From: Bacteroidales bacterium
GTDB lineage: Bacteria; Bacteroidota; Bacteroidia; Bacteroidales; UBA932
Assembly (NCBI GenBank): GCA_016287875.1
Contig: JAEEXQ010000020.1
Location: 1 to 32,189 of the forward strand
DNA: 32,189 bases
Reading direction: 5' to 3'
Both the position numbers and the translations under genes were made by a program. The notes under the pieces are model-generated. The model did no database searches, was not told the origin of the DNA, and was given only the letters and a program-made list of their open reading frames with translations. Of the stretch, positions 17,930-25,791 are shown piece after piece. The number at the start of each line of letters is the position of its first letter. The first letter of the stretch is position 1.

Positions 17930-18580
17930 TTATCTTGAATTGAACCTGGAAAGCACCGCGGCCTCGTAGGTCTTGGACACCGGTACCGCACCGATGCTCT
18001 CTATGCCGAGATCCAGCTGGTAGCCGTCCTTCTCCTTGCTGAGCACCTGCACTTTCGAGATGTTGATTATATATTTCCGATGGCAGCGCATCAGGTCGCT
18101 TTCCGCAAAGCTTTCCTCGACCGTCTTGAGGCGGCATCTGAGCATATACTGCTTCACGCTGCCGGTATAGTCCTGGTACCAGACCTTGATGTAATTGTCA
18201 TCGGATTCTATGTAATAGATATTCCTCAGGCGCACGCTGAGTTTCATGGTTCCCTCGTTGTCGGCCATGGTTATGACCTTTTCGTCGGGAGCCGAGGTCG
18301 CCTGGTCGCTGACCACCGTGCCCATATTCATAAGCCTGATGGTCTGGCCGCGTTTCTGCCACTTGAACAGCACCACTATCGCGGTAATTGCAAGCACCAC
18401 CACGGAGGCACCCAGCACTATCGCGGCCGTAAGAGCCTCGGGGCTGGTGCGCAGCGACATAAGGGCGCTACGCCCTGAGGGATGGAATACCAGCGCAAGA
18501 CCTGCGAGCAAGGCAAGGAACGCGGTCGAAAGGGCCACGATCACTTCCAGCAGGTATGGCGACTGGTTGTTCTTCATCAT
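17930..18580 (-). CDS. Membrane-anchored LytTR-type DNA-binding protein
   Basis: Predicted regulator of 216 residues: two transmembrane helices at about 10-32 and 50-73, a linker to 110, then a LytTR domain at about 112-212. The domain shows [32 protein letters not shown] and VPVSKTY, the usual LytTR core. There is no receiver domain and no histidine kinase next to it, so it is not a standard two-component regulator; it may sense a membrane signal directly or need a distant partner. Its start overlaps the prfA stop (ATGATGA, 18574-18580 region), and the next gene encodes another membrane protein, DUF4293. Confidence 0.9.
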   Translation of the reverse strand: MMKNNQSPYLLEVIVALSTAFLALLAGLALVFHPSGRSALMSLRTSPEALTAAIVLGASVVVLAITAIVVLFKWQKRGQTIRLMNMGTVVSDQATSAPDEKVITMADNEGTMKLSVRLRNIYYIESDDNYIKVWYQDYTGSVKQYMLRCRLKTVEESFAESDLMRCHRKYIINISKVQVLSKEKDGYQLDLGIESIGAVPVSKTYEAAVLSRFNSR

Positions 18581-19665
18581 TCACCCGCTTCTTTGAGGCG
18601 CTCGGCGTTCTCGGCCACCTGCAGCGCGTCGATGCAATCCCTGATATCTCCGTCCATAAAGGCGGGGAGATTGTACATTGTCCAATTGATCCTGTGGTCG
18701 GTAACGCGGGACTGAGGGTAGTTGTAGGTACGGATCTTGGCGGAACGGTCCCCGGTGGAAACCATCGTCTTACGCTTGGCAGCGATGCCGTCCAGGTACT
18801 TCTGATGCTCCATGTTGTAGAGTCGGGTACGGAGTTCCTCCATTGCGCGCTCGGCGTTCTTGATCTGGGAACGCTCTTCCTGGCACTGGACCACTATTCC
18901 GGAAGGAATATGGGTCAGACGCACGGCCGAATAGGTAGTGTTGACTCCCTGTCCGCCAGGGCCGGATGCGCAGAAGAGATCCTTGCGTATATCAGCGGGA
19001 TTGATCTCGATATCGAACTCGCCGGCCTCGGGGAAGACCGCCACGGATGCGGCGGAAGTCTGGATACGGCCCTGAGTCTCGGTCTGGGGGACACGCTGCA
19101 CGCGGTGCACTCCGGATTCATACTTCATAATGCCGTAGACTCCGTCGTTGCCGGAGAGCTTGAACACCACCTGCTTGAAACCTCCGGAAGTGCCGGGGGC
19201 CTGGTCGGAAATCTCCAGCTTCCATCCCATATTCTCGGCGAAGTGCTGGTACATACGGAAGAGGTCGCCGGCAAAGATTGCAGCCTCGTCGCCGCCGGTA
19301 CCGCCGCGGATTTCCACCATTGCGTTCTTGCTGTCATCGGGATCGGCGGGGATGAGCAGGAGCTTGATGTTCTGCTCTATTCCCGGAATCGCATTCTCGA
19401 TCTCGGAAATCTCTTCGCGGGCCATCTCCTTCAGTTCGGGATCGTTCTCGTTCATGAAGACGTCCTTCGCGGAAGCGAGGTTCTCAAGTTTCTTCTTATA
19501 ATCCAGACCAGCCTTGATGATGGGTTCCAATTCCTTGTAATCCTTGTTGAGCTGGACGTACTTCTTCATATCCGACATCACGTCGGGACTGGAAAGCTGC
19601 TCCTGAAGCGAAGCGAACTTGTCCTGCAGCGAAAGTACTTTTTCTAGTAATTTGGTATCTGCCAT
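18577..19665 (-). CDS. prfA: Peptide chain release factor 1
   Basis: Class I release factor that reads UAA and UAG and triggers peptidyl-tRNA hydrolysis. The 362-residue protein has the catalytic GGQ at 237-239 within [10 protein letters not shown] and the RF1-type P-x-T recognition loop at 193-195 in [10 protein letters not shown]. The N-terminal helical domain is complete. It starts 6 bp after the GNAT-like gene and overlaps the LytTR start by 4 bp. Confidence 0.97.
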   Translation of the reverse strand: MADTKLLEKVLSLQDKFASLQEQLSSPDVMSDMKKYVQLNKDYKELEPIIKAGLDYKKKLENLASAKDVFMNENDPELKEMAREEISEIENAIPGIEQNIKLLLIPADPDDSKNAMVEIRGGTGGDEAAIFAGDLFRMYQHFAENMGWKLEISDQAPGTSGGFKQVVFKLSGNDGVYGIMKYESGVHRVQRVPQTETQGRIQTSAASVAVFPEAGEFDIEINPADIRKDLFCASGPGGQGVNTTYSAVRLTHIPSGIVVQCQEERSQIKNAERAMEELRTRLYNMEHQKYLDGIAAKRKTMVSTGDRSAKIRTYNYPQSRVTDHRINWTMYNLPAFMDGDIRDCIDALQVAENAERLKEAGE

Positions 19666-19671
19666 AAATGA

Positions 19672-20796
19672 TTATTCTCCTATCTTCTTGATGTAGCAGC
19701 GACGCCTCATGAAAGGCTCGTGCTCATAGCTGTTCCAGATATTCACCGCACCGTTGCTTTCGATCTGGGGATTGGAGATGGCCCAGCGCATTCCTACGCG
19801 TATGGCCTTGTCCGCCATCTCCCTGTAATAGACCGAAGACACTCCCCTGTTCTGCCACTCGGGCACGGCCCCGTTGATCATAAGGTCGGTGGTTTCGAAA
19901 TTATGCAAAGCCCTCAGCAGATGGAACCATCCGAAAGGGAATAGCCGGCCTTTGGCCTTCTGCAGAGCCTTGGAAATGGTGGGGAAGGATATACCGAAAG
20001 CCACGATCTCGTCGTTTTCGTCAAGCAGCAGGCAGCTGGCCTTGTCGGAAATGTAGGGCATGGAATCCTTGGCTTCCTGCTCAATCTCCGCGTCGGTGAA
20101 AGGGATGAAATTGTACACCGTTTCGGAGAAGCTGTCGCTGTACAGGCGGAAGAACTTGTGCACCATCTCAGGATTCTTCTTAAGTTCGTCCAGGCTGCCG
20201 AAATGCAGCTTGTACTTCTCTTCCACGATCTTGGCGACCCTCCTGGCCTTCTCGGGCACGCCGTGGTTGGCCACCATACGGTACTGCACCCAGTCGCATT
20301 CCTTCTCGAAGCCCAGTTGCTCGAGGAAATCGTTGTAATACGGATAATTGTAGATGCAGTTGAAAGGAGGGATGTTCTCGTAACCTTCCACCAGCATTCC
20401 CTGCTTGCCGAGGGTATTGTAGTAAAGAGGCCCGTGGATGGTGTCCATCCCGTGCTCCTTCGCCCAAGCCTGGGCCGTCTCTATGAGCAGGCGGGCCACC
20501 TTGATGTCCTTGATGGTGTCGAACCAGCCGAAACGGACGCACTTCTTGTCGTAGCGCTCGTTGTAGCGGGGATTTATCATAGCGCAGATGCGGCCGACCA
20601 CCTTGTTGCCATCCAGCACCATCCACATCTTATGCGTACAGTATTCCAGGGCTGCATCCTTGGTGAGATTGCGTATCTCGCTCTTGTGCAGCGCCGGAAC
20701 ATACTGGGGGCAACCCCTGTAGAGGGCGTCAGGAAAACGCACGAAACGTACAACGTCCTTGGCGTCTTTAACTTCTGTTATCCTGTATTCTGACAT
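19672..20796 (-). CDS. GNAT-fold, YghO-like conserved protein
   Basis: Cytoplasmic protein of 374 residues, conserved in Bacteroidota and related to E. coli YghO; acetyltransferase-like but without a known substrate. Two GNAT-like segments can be seen: KMWMVLDGNKVVGRICAMIN near 60-80 and ASCLLLDENDEIVAFGISFP near 250-270, together with the conserved GPLYYNTLGKQGMLVEGY. No signal peptide or membrane helix. The ATG at 20796 begins MSEYRITEV; a TTG three codons upstream is less likely. A TATATTTG element sits 6 nt before the ATG, so this gene may start its own transcript with prfA. Confidence 0.8.
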   Translation of the reverse strand: MSEYRITEVKDAKDVVRFVRFPDALYRGCPQYVPALHKSEIRNLTKDAALEYCTHKMWMVLDGNKVVGRICAMINPRYNERYDKKCVRFGWFDTIKDIKVARLLIETAQAWAKEHGMDTIHGPLYYNTLGKQGMLVEGYENIPPFNCIYNYPYYNDFLEQLGFEKECDWVQYRMVANHGVPEKARRVAKIVEEKYKLHFGSLDELKKNPEMVHKFFRLYSDSFSETVYNFIPFTDAEIEQEAKDSMPYISDKASCLLLDENDEIVAFGISFPTISKALQKAKGRLFPFGWFHLLRALHNFETTDLMINGAVPEWQNRGVSSVYYREMADKAIRVGMRWAISNPQIESNGAVNIWNSYEHEPFMRRRCYIKKIGE

Positions 20797-20802
20797 AGCC
20801 TG

Positions 20803-20810
20803 CAAATATA
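20803..20810 (-). promoter_or_regulatory. -7 promoter element of the GNAT-like gene and prfA
   Basis: Minus strand reads TATATTTG-CAGGCT-ATG, an exact -7 consensus 6 nt from the start codon, within the 22-bp gap after the CoA-transferase stop. No TTTG box at 19-21 bp. Confidence 0.45.
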
Positions 20811-20818
20811 ACTCTTTT

Positions 20819-22117
20819 TTATTTTATGACGTGCCAGTGGGGCCCGAAGCGCTCGAAGGCGGCACGGTCGAGGGCCTCGCGGTCGTCGGGATGGGCGATG
20901 CTTATCATAAGCTTGGCGCGCTCCTGGAGGGACTTGCCATAAAGGTCGACGGCACCGTACTCTGTCACTATCCAATGGGCATCGGCACGGGGTGTGACGA
21001 CACCCGCTCCGGGATTGAGCTGGGCCACTATCTTGTTCTTGCCCTTGTTGGTGCGGGAAGCGAAAGCGGTGATGCTCTTGCCACCCTCGCTCATGGAGGC
21101 TCCGCGGACGAACTCTACCTGCCCGCCGGTGCCGGAGAAGATGCGCGTGCCTATGCTGTCGGCACTTATCTGACCGGTTATATCAACCTCGGTAGCCGAA
21201 TTGATGGCCTTCATATGAGGGTTCTGCCTGATTACGAAGGGATCGTTGACATACTTGATGTCGCGCATCAGCACGTCGGGATTATGGTCGATGAAGGAAT
21301 AGACATCGTTGCTGCCGAGAAGGAAGGAGGCCACGATCTTTCCCTTGTCTATGGCCTTGCAGGAGCCGTTGATTACGCCCTTCTTGATAAGGCGCAGCAA
21401 TCCGTCGGCGAACATCTCGGTATGCAGGCCGAGGTTCTTGTGGTCCACCAGCTGGGCAGCAAGCGCGTTGGGCAGGGCCCCGATTCCCATCTGTATGCAG
21501 TCCCCGTCCTCCACGAGAGCCGCGCAATTCTTGCCTATCAGCACCTCGGTGGGAGTGGGCTCGGCGAAGGCGGCCGTAACGAGCGGAGTGTCGTCCTGCA
21601 CCAGATAGTCGAACTGGTCCACGCTGAGAAGGTCACCATAGGCGAAGGGCACATTGGGATTCACCACGCCTATCACCAGGTCGGCGCTCTCCACTGCGGC
21701 AACGGAGCAGTCGACCGAAGTCCCCAGCGACACCCTCCCCTGCTCGTCCGGCAGGGAAACCTGCACCAGGGCGGCACCCAGAGGAATCTGCCTGCTGCGA
21801 TAAAGCTTCTGGCTCTCGCCCAGATGCACGGGCAGATAGTCGGCATAGCCGGCATTCACGTTGGCACGCACGTTGGGGCCAAGGAAGAAGCCCTGGTCGA
21901 AGAAGATGCCCTCGTAGCGGGGCTCGCTGTAAGGAGCCGGGCCTTCGGTGTGGAAGTGATGGAAATGCAGGTCCCTCACATCCCCGGCATCAGCCCTGCG
22001 GCAGAGCGCGCTTATCAGGCAGTGCGGCACGCTCGCCACGCTGCTGAGATGTATATGGCTGCCGGAAGGAATATGGCTCACGGCCTCATCTGCGGAGACG
22101 TATTTAATTGCTTTCAT
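20819..22117 (-). CDS. Acetyl-CoA hydrolase/transferase family CoA-transferase (4-hydroxybutyrate CoA-transferase-like)
   Basis: Class I CoA-transferase of 432 residues, moving CoA between acyl-CoA and a carboxylate, probably with acetate as partner in fermentation. The catalytic glutamate is Glu234 in GLHTEMFADGL. Further family motifs are GIGALPNALA (211-220), GTGGQVEFVRGA and VTEYGAVDLYGKSLQERA near the C-terminus. Length and motifs fit the 4-hydroxybutyrate or butyryl/propionyl:acetate CoA-transferase branch; the substrate cannot be fixed from sequence. It is transcribed away from mazG from a well-formed promoter (TTTG-N19-TAAATTTG). Confidence 0.9.
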   Translation of the reverse strand: MKAIKYVSADEAVSHIPSGSHIHLSSVASVPHCLISALCRRADAGDVRDLHFHHFHTEGPAPYSEPRYEGIFFDQGFFLGPNVRANVNAGYADYLPVHLGESQKLYRSRQIPLGAALVQVSLPDEQGRVSLGTSVDCSVAAVESADLVIGVVNPNVPFAYGDLLSVDQFDYLVQDDTPLVTAAFAEPTPTEVLIGKNCAALVEDGDCIQMGIGALPNALAAQLVDHKNLGLHTEMFADGLLRLIKKGVINGSCKAIDKGKIVASFLLGSNDVYSFIDHNPDVLMRDIKYVNDPFVIRQNPHMKAINSATEVDITGQISADSIGTRIFSGTGGQVEFVRGASMSEGGKSITAFASRTNKGKNKIVAQLNPGAGVVTPRADAHWIVTEYGAVDLYGKSLQERAKLMISIAHPDDREALDRAAFERFGPHWHVIK

Positions 22118-22138
22118 TAGTTATAATTCTTACTTTTG
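22107..22138 (+). promoter_or_regulatory. mazG promoter
   Basis: ATTG (22107-22110), 20-bp spacer, TACTTTTG (22131-22138): a good match to the Bacteroidota TTTG-N19-21-TAnnTTTG promoter. The -33 box lies inside the 5' end of the divergent CoA-transferase gene. The ATG follows 31 nt later. Confidence 0.6.
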
Positions 22139-22149
22139 CATCTAATCTA

Positions 22150-22180
22150 CAAATTTAACAAATATTCTGATGCATACAAA
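22150..22180 (-). promoter_or_regulatory. CoA-transferase gene promoter
   Basis: On the minus strand TTTG (22180-22177), 19-bp spacer, TAAATTTG (22157-22150): a full consensus match. The -33 box lies inside the first codons of mazG. Its predicted start point nearly coincides with that of the mazG promoter on the other strand. Confidence 0.65.
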
Positions 22181-22961
22181 GGAAGAGAAACTTGCCGCCT
22201 TCGCCGAAGCGCTGGGAATAATGGAGACACTGAGGGCCAAATGCCCCTGGAATGCCGCACAGACGACGGAGAGCCTGCGTCCTATGACGATCGAGGAAGT
22301 GTATGAACTGAGCGACGCCGTGCTGAGGGGCGACGACAAGGACCTGCGCAAGGAGCTCGGCGACGTGCTTCTGCACATCATCTTCTACGCCAGGATTGCC
22401 GAAGAGGAAGGCCGCTGGGACATAGCCGACGTAATCCGCGGGCTTTGCGATAAGATGATCTTCCGGCATCCCCACGTGTTCGGGAACGGTGCATCGGAAG
22501 GCATGACGGAGGAAGAAGTCGCCAAGAACTGGGAGCTTATCAAGACCAAGGAAAAAGGCGGCAACCGCACCATACTGGGCGGAGTTCCCAAGAGCTTCCC
22601 GCCCATACTCAAGGCCTATGCAATGCAGGACAAGGCCCGCAGCGTAGGTTTCGACTGGGAAGAGCCCCGGCAAGTCTGGGACAAGGTGGAAGAGGAGCTT
22701 GGAGAGGCCCGCGAAGCCGTCGCGGAAACGGATCCGGCACACAAGGAGGAGGAATTCGGGGACCTGCTCTTCGCGGTCGTCAACGCCGCCAGACTTTACG
22801 ACGTGGACCCTTCGGTAGCACTCGACAAGGCCTGCGAGAAATTCCGCCGCCGCTTCGGCTATCTGGAAGAGCAGACCATACAGCAAGGCAAGGACCTCAA
22901 GGAAATGAGCCTCGCCGAGATGGATGCCATCTGGGACGAAGGAAAAGCTAAAGGGCTGTAA
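22170..22961 (+). CDS. mazG: Nucleoside triphosphate pyrophosphohydrolase MazG
   Basis: All-alpha NTP pyrophosphatase that converts (d)NTPs to NMP and pyrophosphate, cleaning non-canonical nucleotides. The protein has 263 residues, like E. coli MazG, with two MazG repeats: residues about 17-115 (CPWNAAQTTESLRPMTIEEV, then ELGDVLLHIIFYARIAEEEG) and about 150-240 (KVEEELGEAREAV, EEEFGDLLFAVVNAAR). The metal-binding E-x2-E and E-x2-D residues are present in both, in the first as EEVYE and ELGD. Its end overlaps the convergent rsmD by 14 bp. It is monocistronic in this window. Confidence 0.95.
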   Translation: MHTKEEKLAAFAEALGIMETLRAKCPWNAAQTTESLRPMTIEEVYELSDAVLRGDDKDLRKELGDVLLHIIFYARIAEEEGRWDIADVIRGLCDKMIFRHPHVFGNGASEGMTEEEVAKNWELIKTKEKGGNRTILGGVPKSFPPILKAYAMQDKARSVGFDWEEPRQVWDKVEEELGEAREAVAETDPAHKEEEFGDLLFAVVNAARLYDVDPSVALDKACEKFRRRFGYLEEQTIQQGKDLKEMSLAEMDAIWDEGKAKGL

Positions 22962-23484
22962 AGAAAGAGAAATGCACGCGCCCGTAAACCTTCTCTTTCA
23001 CGAAGGCGGGATGGGCGGTGAATGAGTGTTCATCCCCGTGTTCCAGGATGAAATAGCACTCGGGATGAAGGATATTCTGCCCCAGGACCTTGTCCGGCAA
23101 GGTCTCCAGCCCCTCCAGGGCATAGGGCGGATCAGCGAAGATAAGATCGAATTTTTCGGTGCAGATGGGCAGGAAGTCGAAGACATTGTCCCTCACCATC
23201 GTGACATTGCCCAAACCGAGCCGGGCGGCCTCGCGCTTGATGAAGGAGGCATTCTCCCGGGCCATTTCCACGCAATACACGCGCGCCGCTCCGCGGGATG
23301 CGAACTCGAAACTGATGGCGCCCGTGCCTCCGAAAAGGTCCAGCACCTTCAGGTCCTCGAATTCATATTCGTTGTTCAGTATATTGAAAAGGCCCTCCTT
23401 CGCGAAATCCGTGGTGGGCCTCGCCGCGTAGCGCTGCGGCAGTTCTATAGTCTTTCCCTTGAGGGTGCCGCCTATTATCCTCAT
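22948..23484 (-). CDS. rsmD: 16S rRNA (guanine966-N2)-methyltransferase RsmD
   Basis: SAM-dependent methyltransferase modifying G966 of 16S rRNA. The 178 residues show the N-terminal RIIGGTLKGKTI and RPTTDFAKEGLFNIL segments typical of RsmD, the SAM-binding LDLFGGTGAISFEFASRG, and the catalytic motif DPPYAL. The start shares an ATGA with the stop of the DUF3822 gene (23481-23484), and its end overlaps mazG by 14 bp. Pairing with DUF3822 is usual in Bacteroidales as I recall it. Confidence 0.96.
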   Translation of the reverse strand: MRIIGGTLKGKTIELPQRYAARPTTDFAKEGLFNILNNEYEFEDLKVLDLFGGTGAISFEFASRGAARVYCVEMARENASFIKREAARLGLGNVTMVRDNVFDFLPICTEKFDLIFADPPYALEGLETLPDKVLGQNILHPECYFILEHGDEHSFTAHPAFVKEKVYGRVHFSFFTAL

Positions 23485-23960
23485 ATCTGCTCCACCGACT
23501 TGAAATAACGGTAGAGGCTCATCTCCTCCTCGGGGCCTATGAAACTGCGCAGGCAGATGGTGGACACCTCGGGATTCAGCTGAAGCTGCTTGAGGGCGAG
23601 GAAGATGTAATATTCGGCAGTCGTGAAATCGGGAGCCTCGAACACATTGGCCAGCAGCAGGCTTCCGCCCTGGGCTATGGCCAGATAAAGATTGCCTTCC
23701 TTGTGGGAGGCTACGATCTTGTTATAGTCCCGGCAGAGAGGCAGGGCCTCGAGCACGTAATATAGCTCAGGCATAGCTTCCACATCCTCGCTAGGGACGG
23801 CATAAACCAGCACGGCATCGTAGCGGGGAACATCCACCCACTTCACGACCTCGTCACCCTTCAACGATGCGACTTCTGCAAGAAGGTCTCTGGCAGAAGT
23901 CGTATTGAAGAAGTGCGTCGGCACTAAGGTGCACGCAGGCGTCAGGATGGAAAGATCCAC
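23481..23960 (-). CDS. DUF3822 family protein, short form
   Basis: Protein of 159 residues of the Bacteroidota DUF3822 family, an actin/RNase-H-like fold of unknown function. It matches only the C-terminal half of the roughly 260-270 residues I recall for the family: TLVPTHFF near the N-terminus aligns with the middle of full-length members, and the rest (NLYLAIAQGGSLLLANVFEA, YYIFLALKQLQLNPEVS) continues to a normal end. The start is GTG at 23960, two bases after the stop of the upstream gene; no ATG is available before residue 63. No missing N-terminal half is visible upstream, since that space is occupied by the intact TM-protein gene. It overlaps rsmD by ATGA. Confidence 0.7.
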   Translation of the reverse strand: MDLSILTPACTLVPTHFFNTTSARDLLAEVASLKGDEVVKWVDVPRYDAVLVYAVPSEDVEAMPELYYVLEALPLCRDYNKIVASHKEGNLYLAIAQGGSLLLANVFEAPDFTTAEYYIFLALKQLQLNPEVSTICLRSFIGPEEEMSLYRYFKSVEQI

Positions 23961-23962
23961 TA

Positions 23963-24658
23963 CTATTCCCAGTTACCGGCGTTATTGTTAGGTGCGGTGA
24001 TGGAACCCACCTGCAGGCCCTCGTAGCGGTTCTGGTCCCTTCTCTCGGCATCGAGGTTGATGCGGAGCTGGTTGTCCATTCCGCGGAGGAGGAGCTTGTA
24101 AGGCATCTTGGCCTCGAAGAGGGGAACCGGAACACCGGTGACGGTCTTCACGACGGCATCCATGAATACGGGCTGGCCGCCGGAGAAAGGAATGTATTTG
24201 AGGGAGTCGACTACGAAATCATCCCTGTGGAGGAAGAGGGTATCCTTGACGGGGATTTTGGTAGCCACGTTGAAGACGAGGTTCTTGTCGCCAGCCTCAT
24301 AGAGTTTGAGAAGGTCTTCGCCGGTAAGTTTCTTGCGGGATGCCTTCTTGATCTTGTCGGTATGGGCAACGGCGAGGGAGTCGTCCATGGAACCGATCTG
24401 CATGACGATTTCCATCTTGCCGTTGTTATAGAAATCGGCAAGGGAGTCGACGGTGGAGACGAACTTGCCGTTCTCGCTCTTGTATGCTACCTGCAGAGTA
24501 CGGATATCCTTGAGGCGCTGGATTGCCACGCTTTCGCGATATTGCTGCTGCTTTTTGAATTCGACGGGCTTCATGACGCTCTTGACGATCAGGTAAACCA
24601 GACCGATGCAGAGAATGAAGAGAAGTACCTCAAAAAAGATCTTTACTGATTTTTTCAT
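23963..24658 (-). CDS. Conserved single-pass membrane protein of unknown function
   Basis: Protein of 231 residues with an N-terminal membrane anchor (about 5-28, FFEVLLFILCIGLVYLIVKS) and a large soluble part outside the membrane. After the anchor comes a helical region (RLKDIRTLQVAYKSENGKFV, STVDSLADFYNNGK) that looks like the N-terminal part of pilin-like proteins but without a prepilin cleavage site. I recognise it only as a conserved hypothetical found beside DUF3822 and rsmD. The ATG at 24658 was chosen; a TTG seven codons upstream would add residues before the anchor. It has its own promoter at 24691-24722. Confidence 0.78.
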   Translation of the reverse strand: MKKSVKIFFEVLLFILCIGLVYLIVKSVMKPVEFKKQQQYRESVAIQRLKDIRTLQVAYKSENGKFVSTVDSLADFYNNGKMEIVMQIGSMDDSLAVAHTDKIKKASRKKLTGEDLLKLYEAGDKNLVFNVATKIPVKDTLFLHRDDFVVDSLKYIPFSGGQPVFMDAVVKTVTGVPVPLFEAKMPYKLLLRGMDNQLRINLDAERRDQNRYEGLQVGSITAPNNNAGNWE

Positions 24659-24690
24659 ATTGTGTTCTGATAATTTCAACTATATCCGCA

Positions 24691-24722
24691 CAAAGTTAGA
24701 AAATTCATTTTTCAAATGCAAT
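24691..24722 (-). promoter_or_regulatory. Promoter of the TM protein-DUF3822-rsmD operon
   Basis: On the minus strand ATTG (24722-24719), 20-bp spacer, TAACTTTG (24698-24691), a good Bacteroidota promoter. It overlaps the opposite promoter of the DHH gene by about 15 bp. Confidence 0.6.
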
Positions 24723-24738
24723 ATTCTTATTAAATTTG
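24708..24738 (+). promoter_or_regulatory. Promoter of the DHH phosphoesterase operon
   Basis: TTT (24708-24710), 20-bp spacer, TAAATTTG (24731-24738). The -7 element is exact and the -33 box weak. The ATG at 24751 follows 12 nt after the -7 element. Confidence 0.5.
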
Positions 24739-24750
24739 CCCACGAAAATA

Positions 24751-25782
24751 ATGGAAAACATATCTTTGCTGAACCATATCCTTAGCTCTGCTGACAAGCT
24801 TTCCGTCGTGGTCCATACACATCCTGACGGAGACGCCGTCGGCAGCGGCTCGGCAATGGTCTCGTACCTCTCGGAAAGGCTCGGCAAAGATGCCCGCCTG
24901 ATAGTGCCCGACGCCATCCCCGACAACCTCTCCTTCATAACGGAAGGAATGTCCGTCCTGGATGCCGGAGCGGCCCCGGAGGAGGCCCTGGAGCGCATCG
25001 CCGCATCCGACCTCATAGTGGTTCTGGACCTCAACGACCTGAAGCGCACCGAGCAGCTCTGCCCCGCCCTGGAAAGTTCCAAGGCGGTCAAAGTGCTGAT
25101 CGACCACCATCTCAGGCCCGTCCTCGAACCCTTCGCCCTGGCATTTTCCGAGCCCTCGAGGTCTTCCACCTGCGAACTGCTCTACTTCATACTCAAGGAG
25201 CTCGAGCAGGGGAACATCGGAGCCCTCCCCACGAAGTGTCTTGCCAGCCTGATGACAGGTATGACCACCGACACCAACAATTTCAACAATTCCGTCGGCC
25301 CCGACACCCTTAAGATGGCCGGCGAACTGCTGCAGGCCGGCGTGGACAGGGACCTTATCATCGACAAGCTCTACCATAGCGACAGGGAGGAGCGTGTGAT
25401 GGCCTTCGCCGATATGATGTCCAGGCATCTGACCATACTCCCGTGCGGCGTCTCATATATGATCATGACCGAGGAGATGCAGCGTTCCTACGGGCTGGAG
25501 CCGGGCGAGACCGAAGGCCTGGTGAACCAACCCTTGAACATGGCCAAGGTGCGGATGAACATCTTCCTCCGCGAGGAAAACGGGCTTTTCCGCGTCAGCA
25601 TCAGGTCCAAGAGAGGCCTGTCCGCCAGGAACCTTGCCGATGCGGCATTCCACGGAGGCGGGCACGAATGTGCCGCCGGAGGCAAGCTCAGGTGGCCCGA
25701 AGACATTCCGGACAGAGACTCCGCTGCCGCCTACATCGAGGAAATCACGGCACGATTTCTGCGAAACGAAACGACGAACTGA
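24751..25782 (+). CDS. DHH/DHHA1 phosphoesterase (NrnA-like)
   Basis: Cytoplasmic Mn-dependent phosphoesterase of 343 residues; relatives degrade nanoRNA oligonucleotides, pAp or cyclic dinucleotide products. The DHH domain shows HTHPDGDAVGS (metal ligands His24, Asp26, Asp28), DLND (93-96), DHH (118-120) and GMTTDTNNF. The DHHA1 domain follows with FRVSIRSKRG and the terminal GGGHECAAGG. All catalytic motifs are intact. The ATG at 24751 is used; a TTG 15 bp upstream lies inside the -7 element. It is first of four genes with gaps of 9 and 3 bp and then an overlap. Confidence 0.94.
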   Translation: MENISLLNHILSSADKLSVVVHTHPDGDAVGSGSAMVSYLSERLGKDARLIVPDAIPDNLSFITEGMSVLDAGAAPEEALERIAASDLIVVLDLNDLKRTEQLCPALESSKAVKVLIDHHLRPVLEPFALAFSEPSRSSTCELLYFILKELEQGNIGALPTKCLASLMTGMTTDTNNFNNSVGPDTLKMAGELLQAGVDRDLIIDKLYHSDREERVMAFADMMSRHLTILPCGVSYMIMTEEMQRSYGLEPGETEGLVNQPLNMAKVRMNIFLREENGLFRVSIRSKRGLSARNLADAAFHGGGHECAAGGKLRWPEDIPDRDSAAAYIEEITARFLRNETTN

Positions 25783-25791
25783 AAGACGATT

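Noticed and set aside
24736..24750. TTG start giving five extra residues for the DHH protein
   Set aside because: The TTG is part of the -7 element TAAATTTG, so it would lie upstream of the transcript start. ATG at 24751 fits the family N-terminus.
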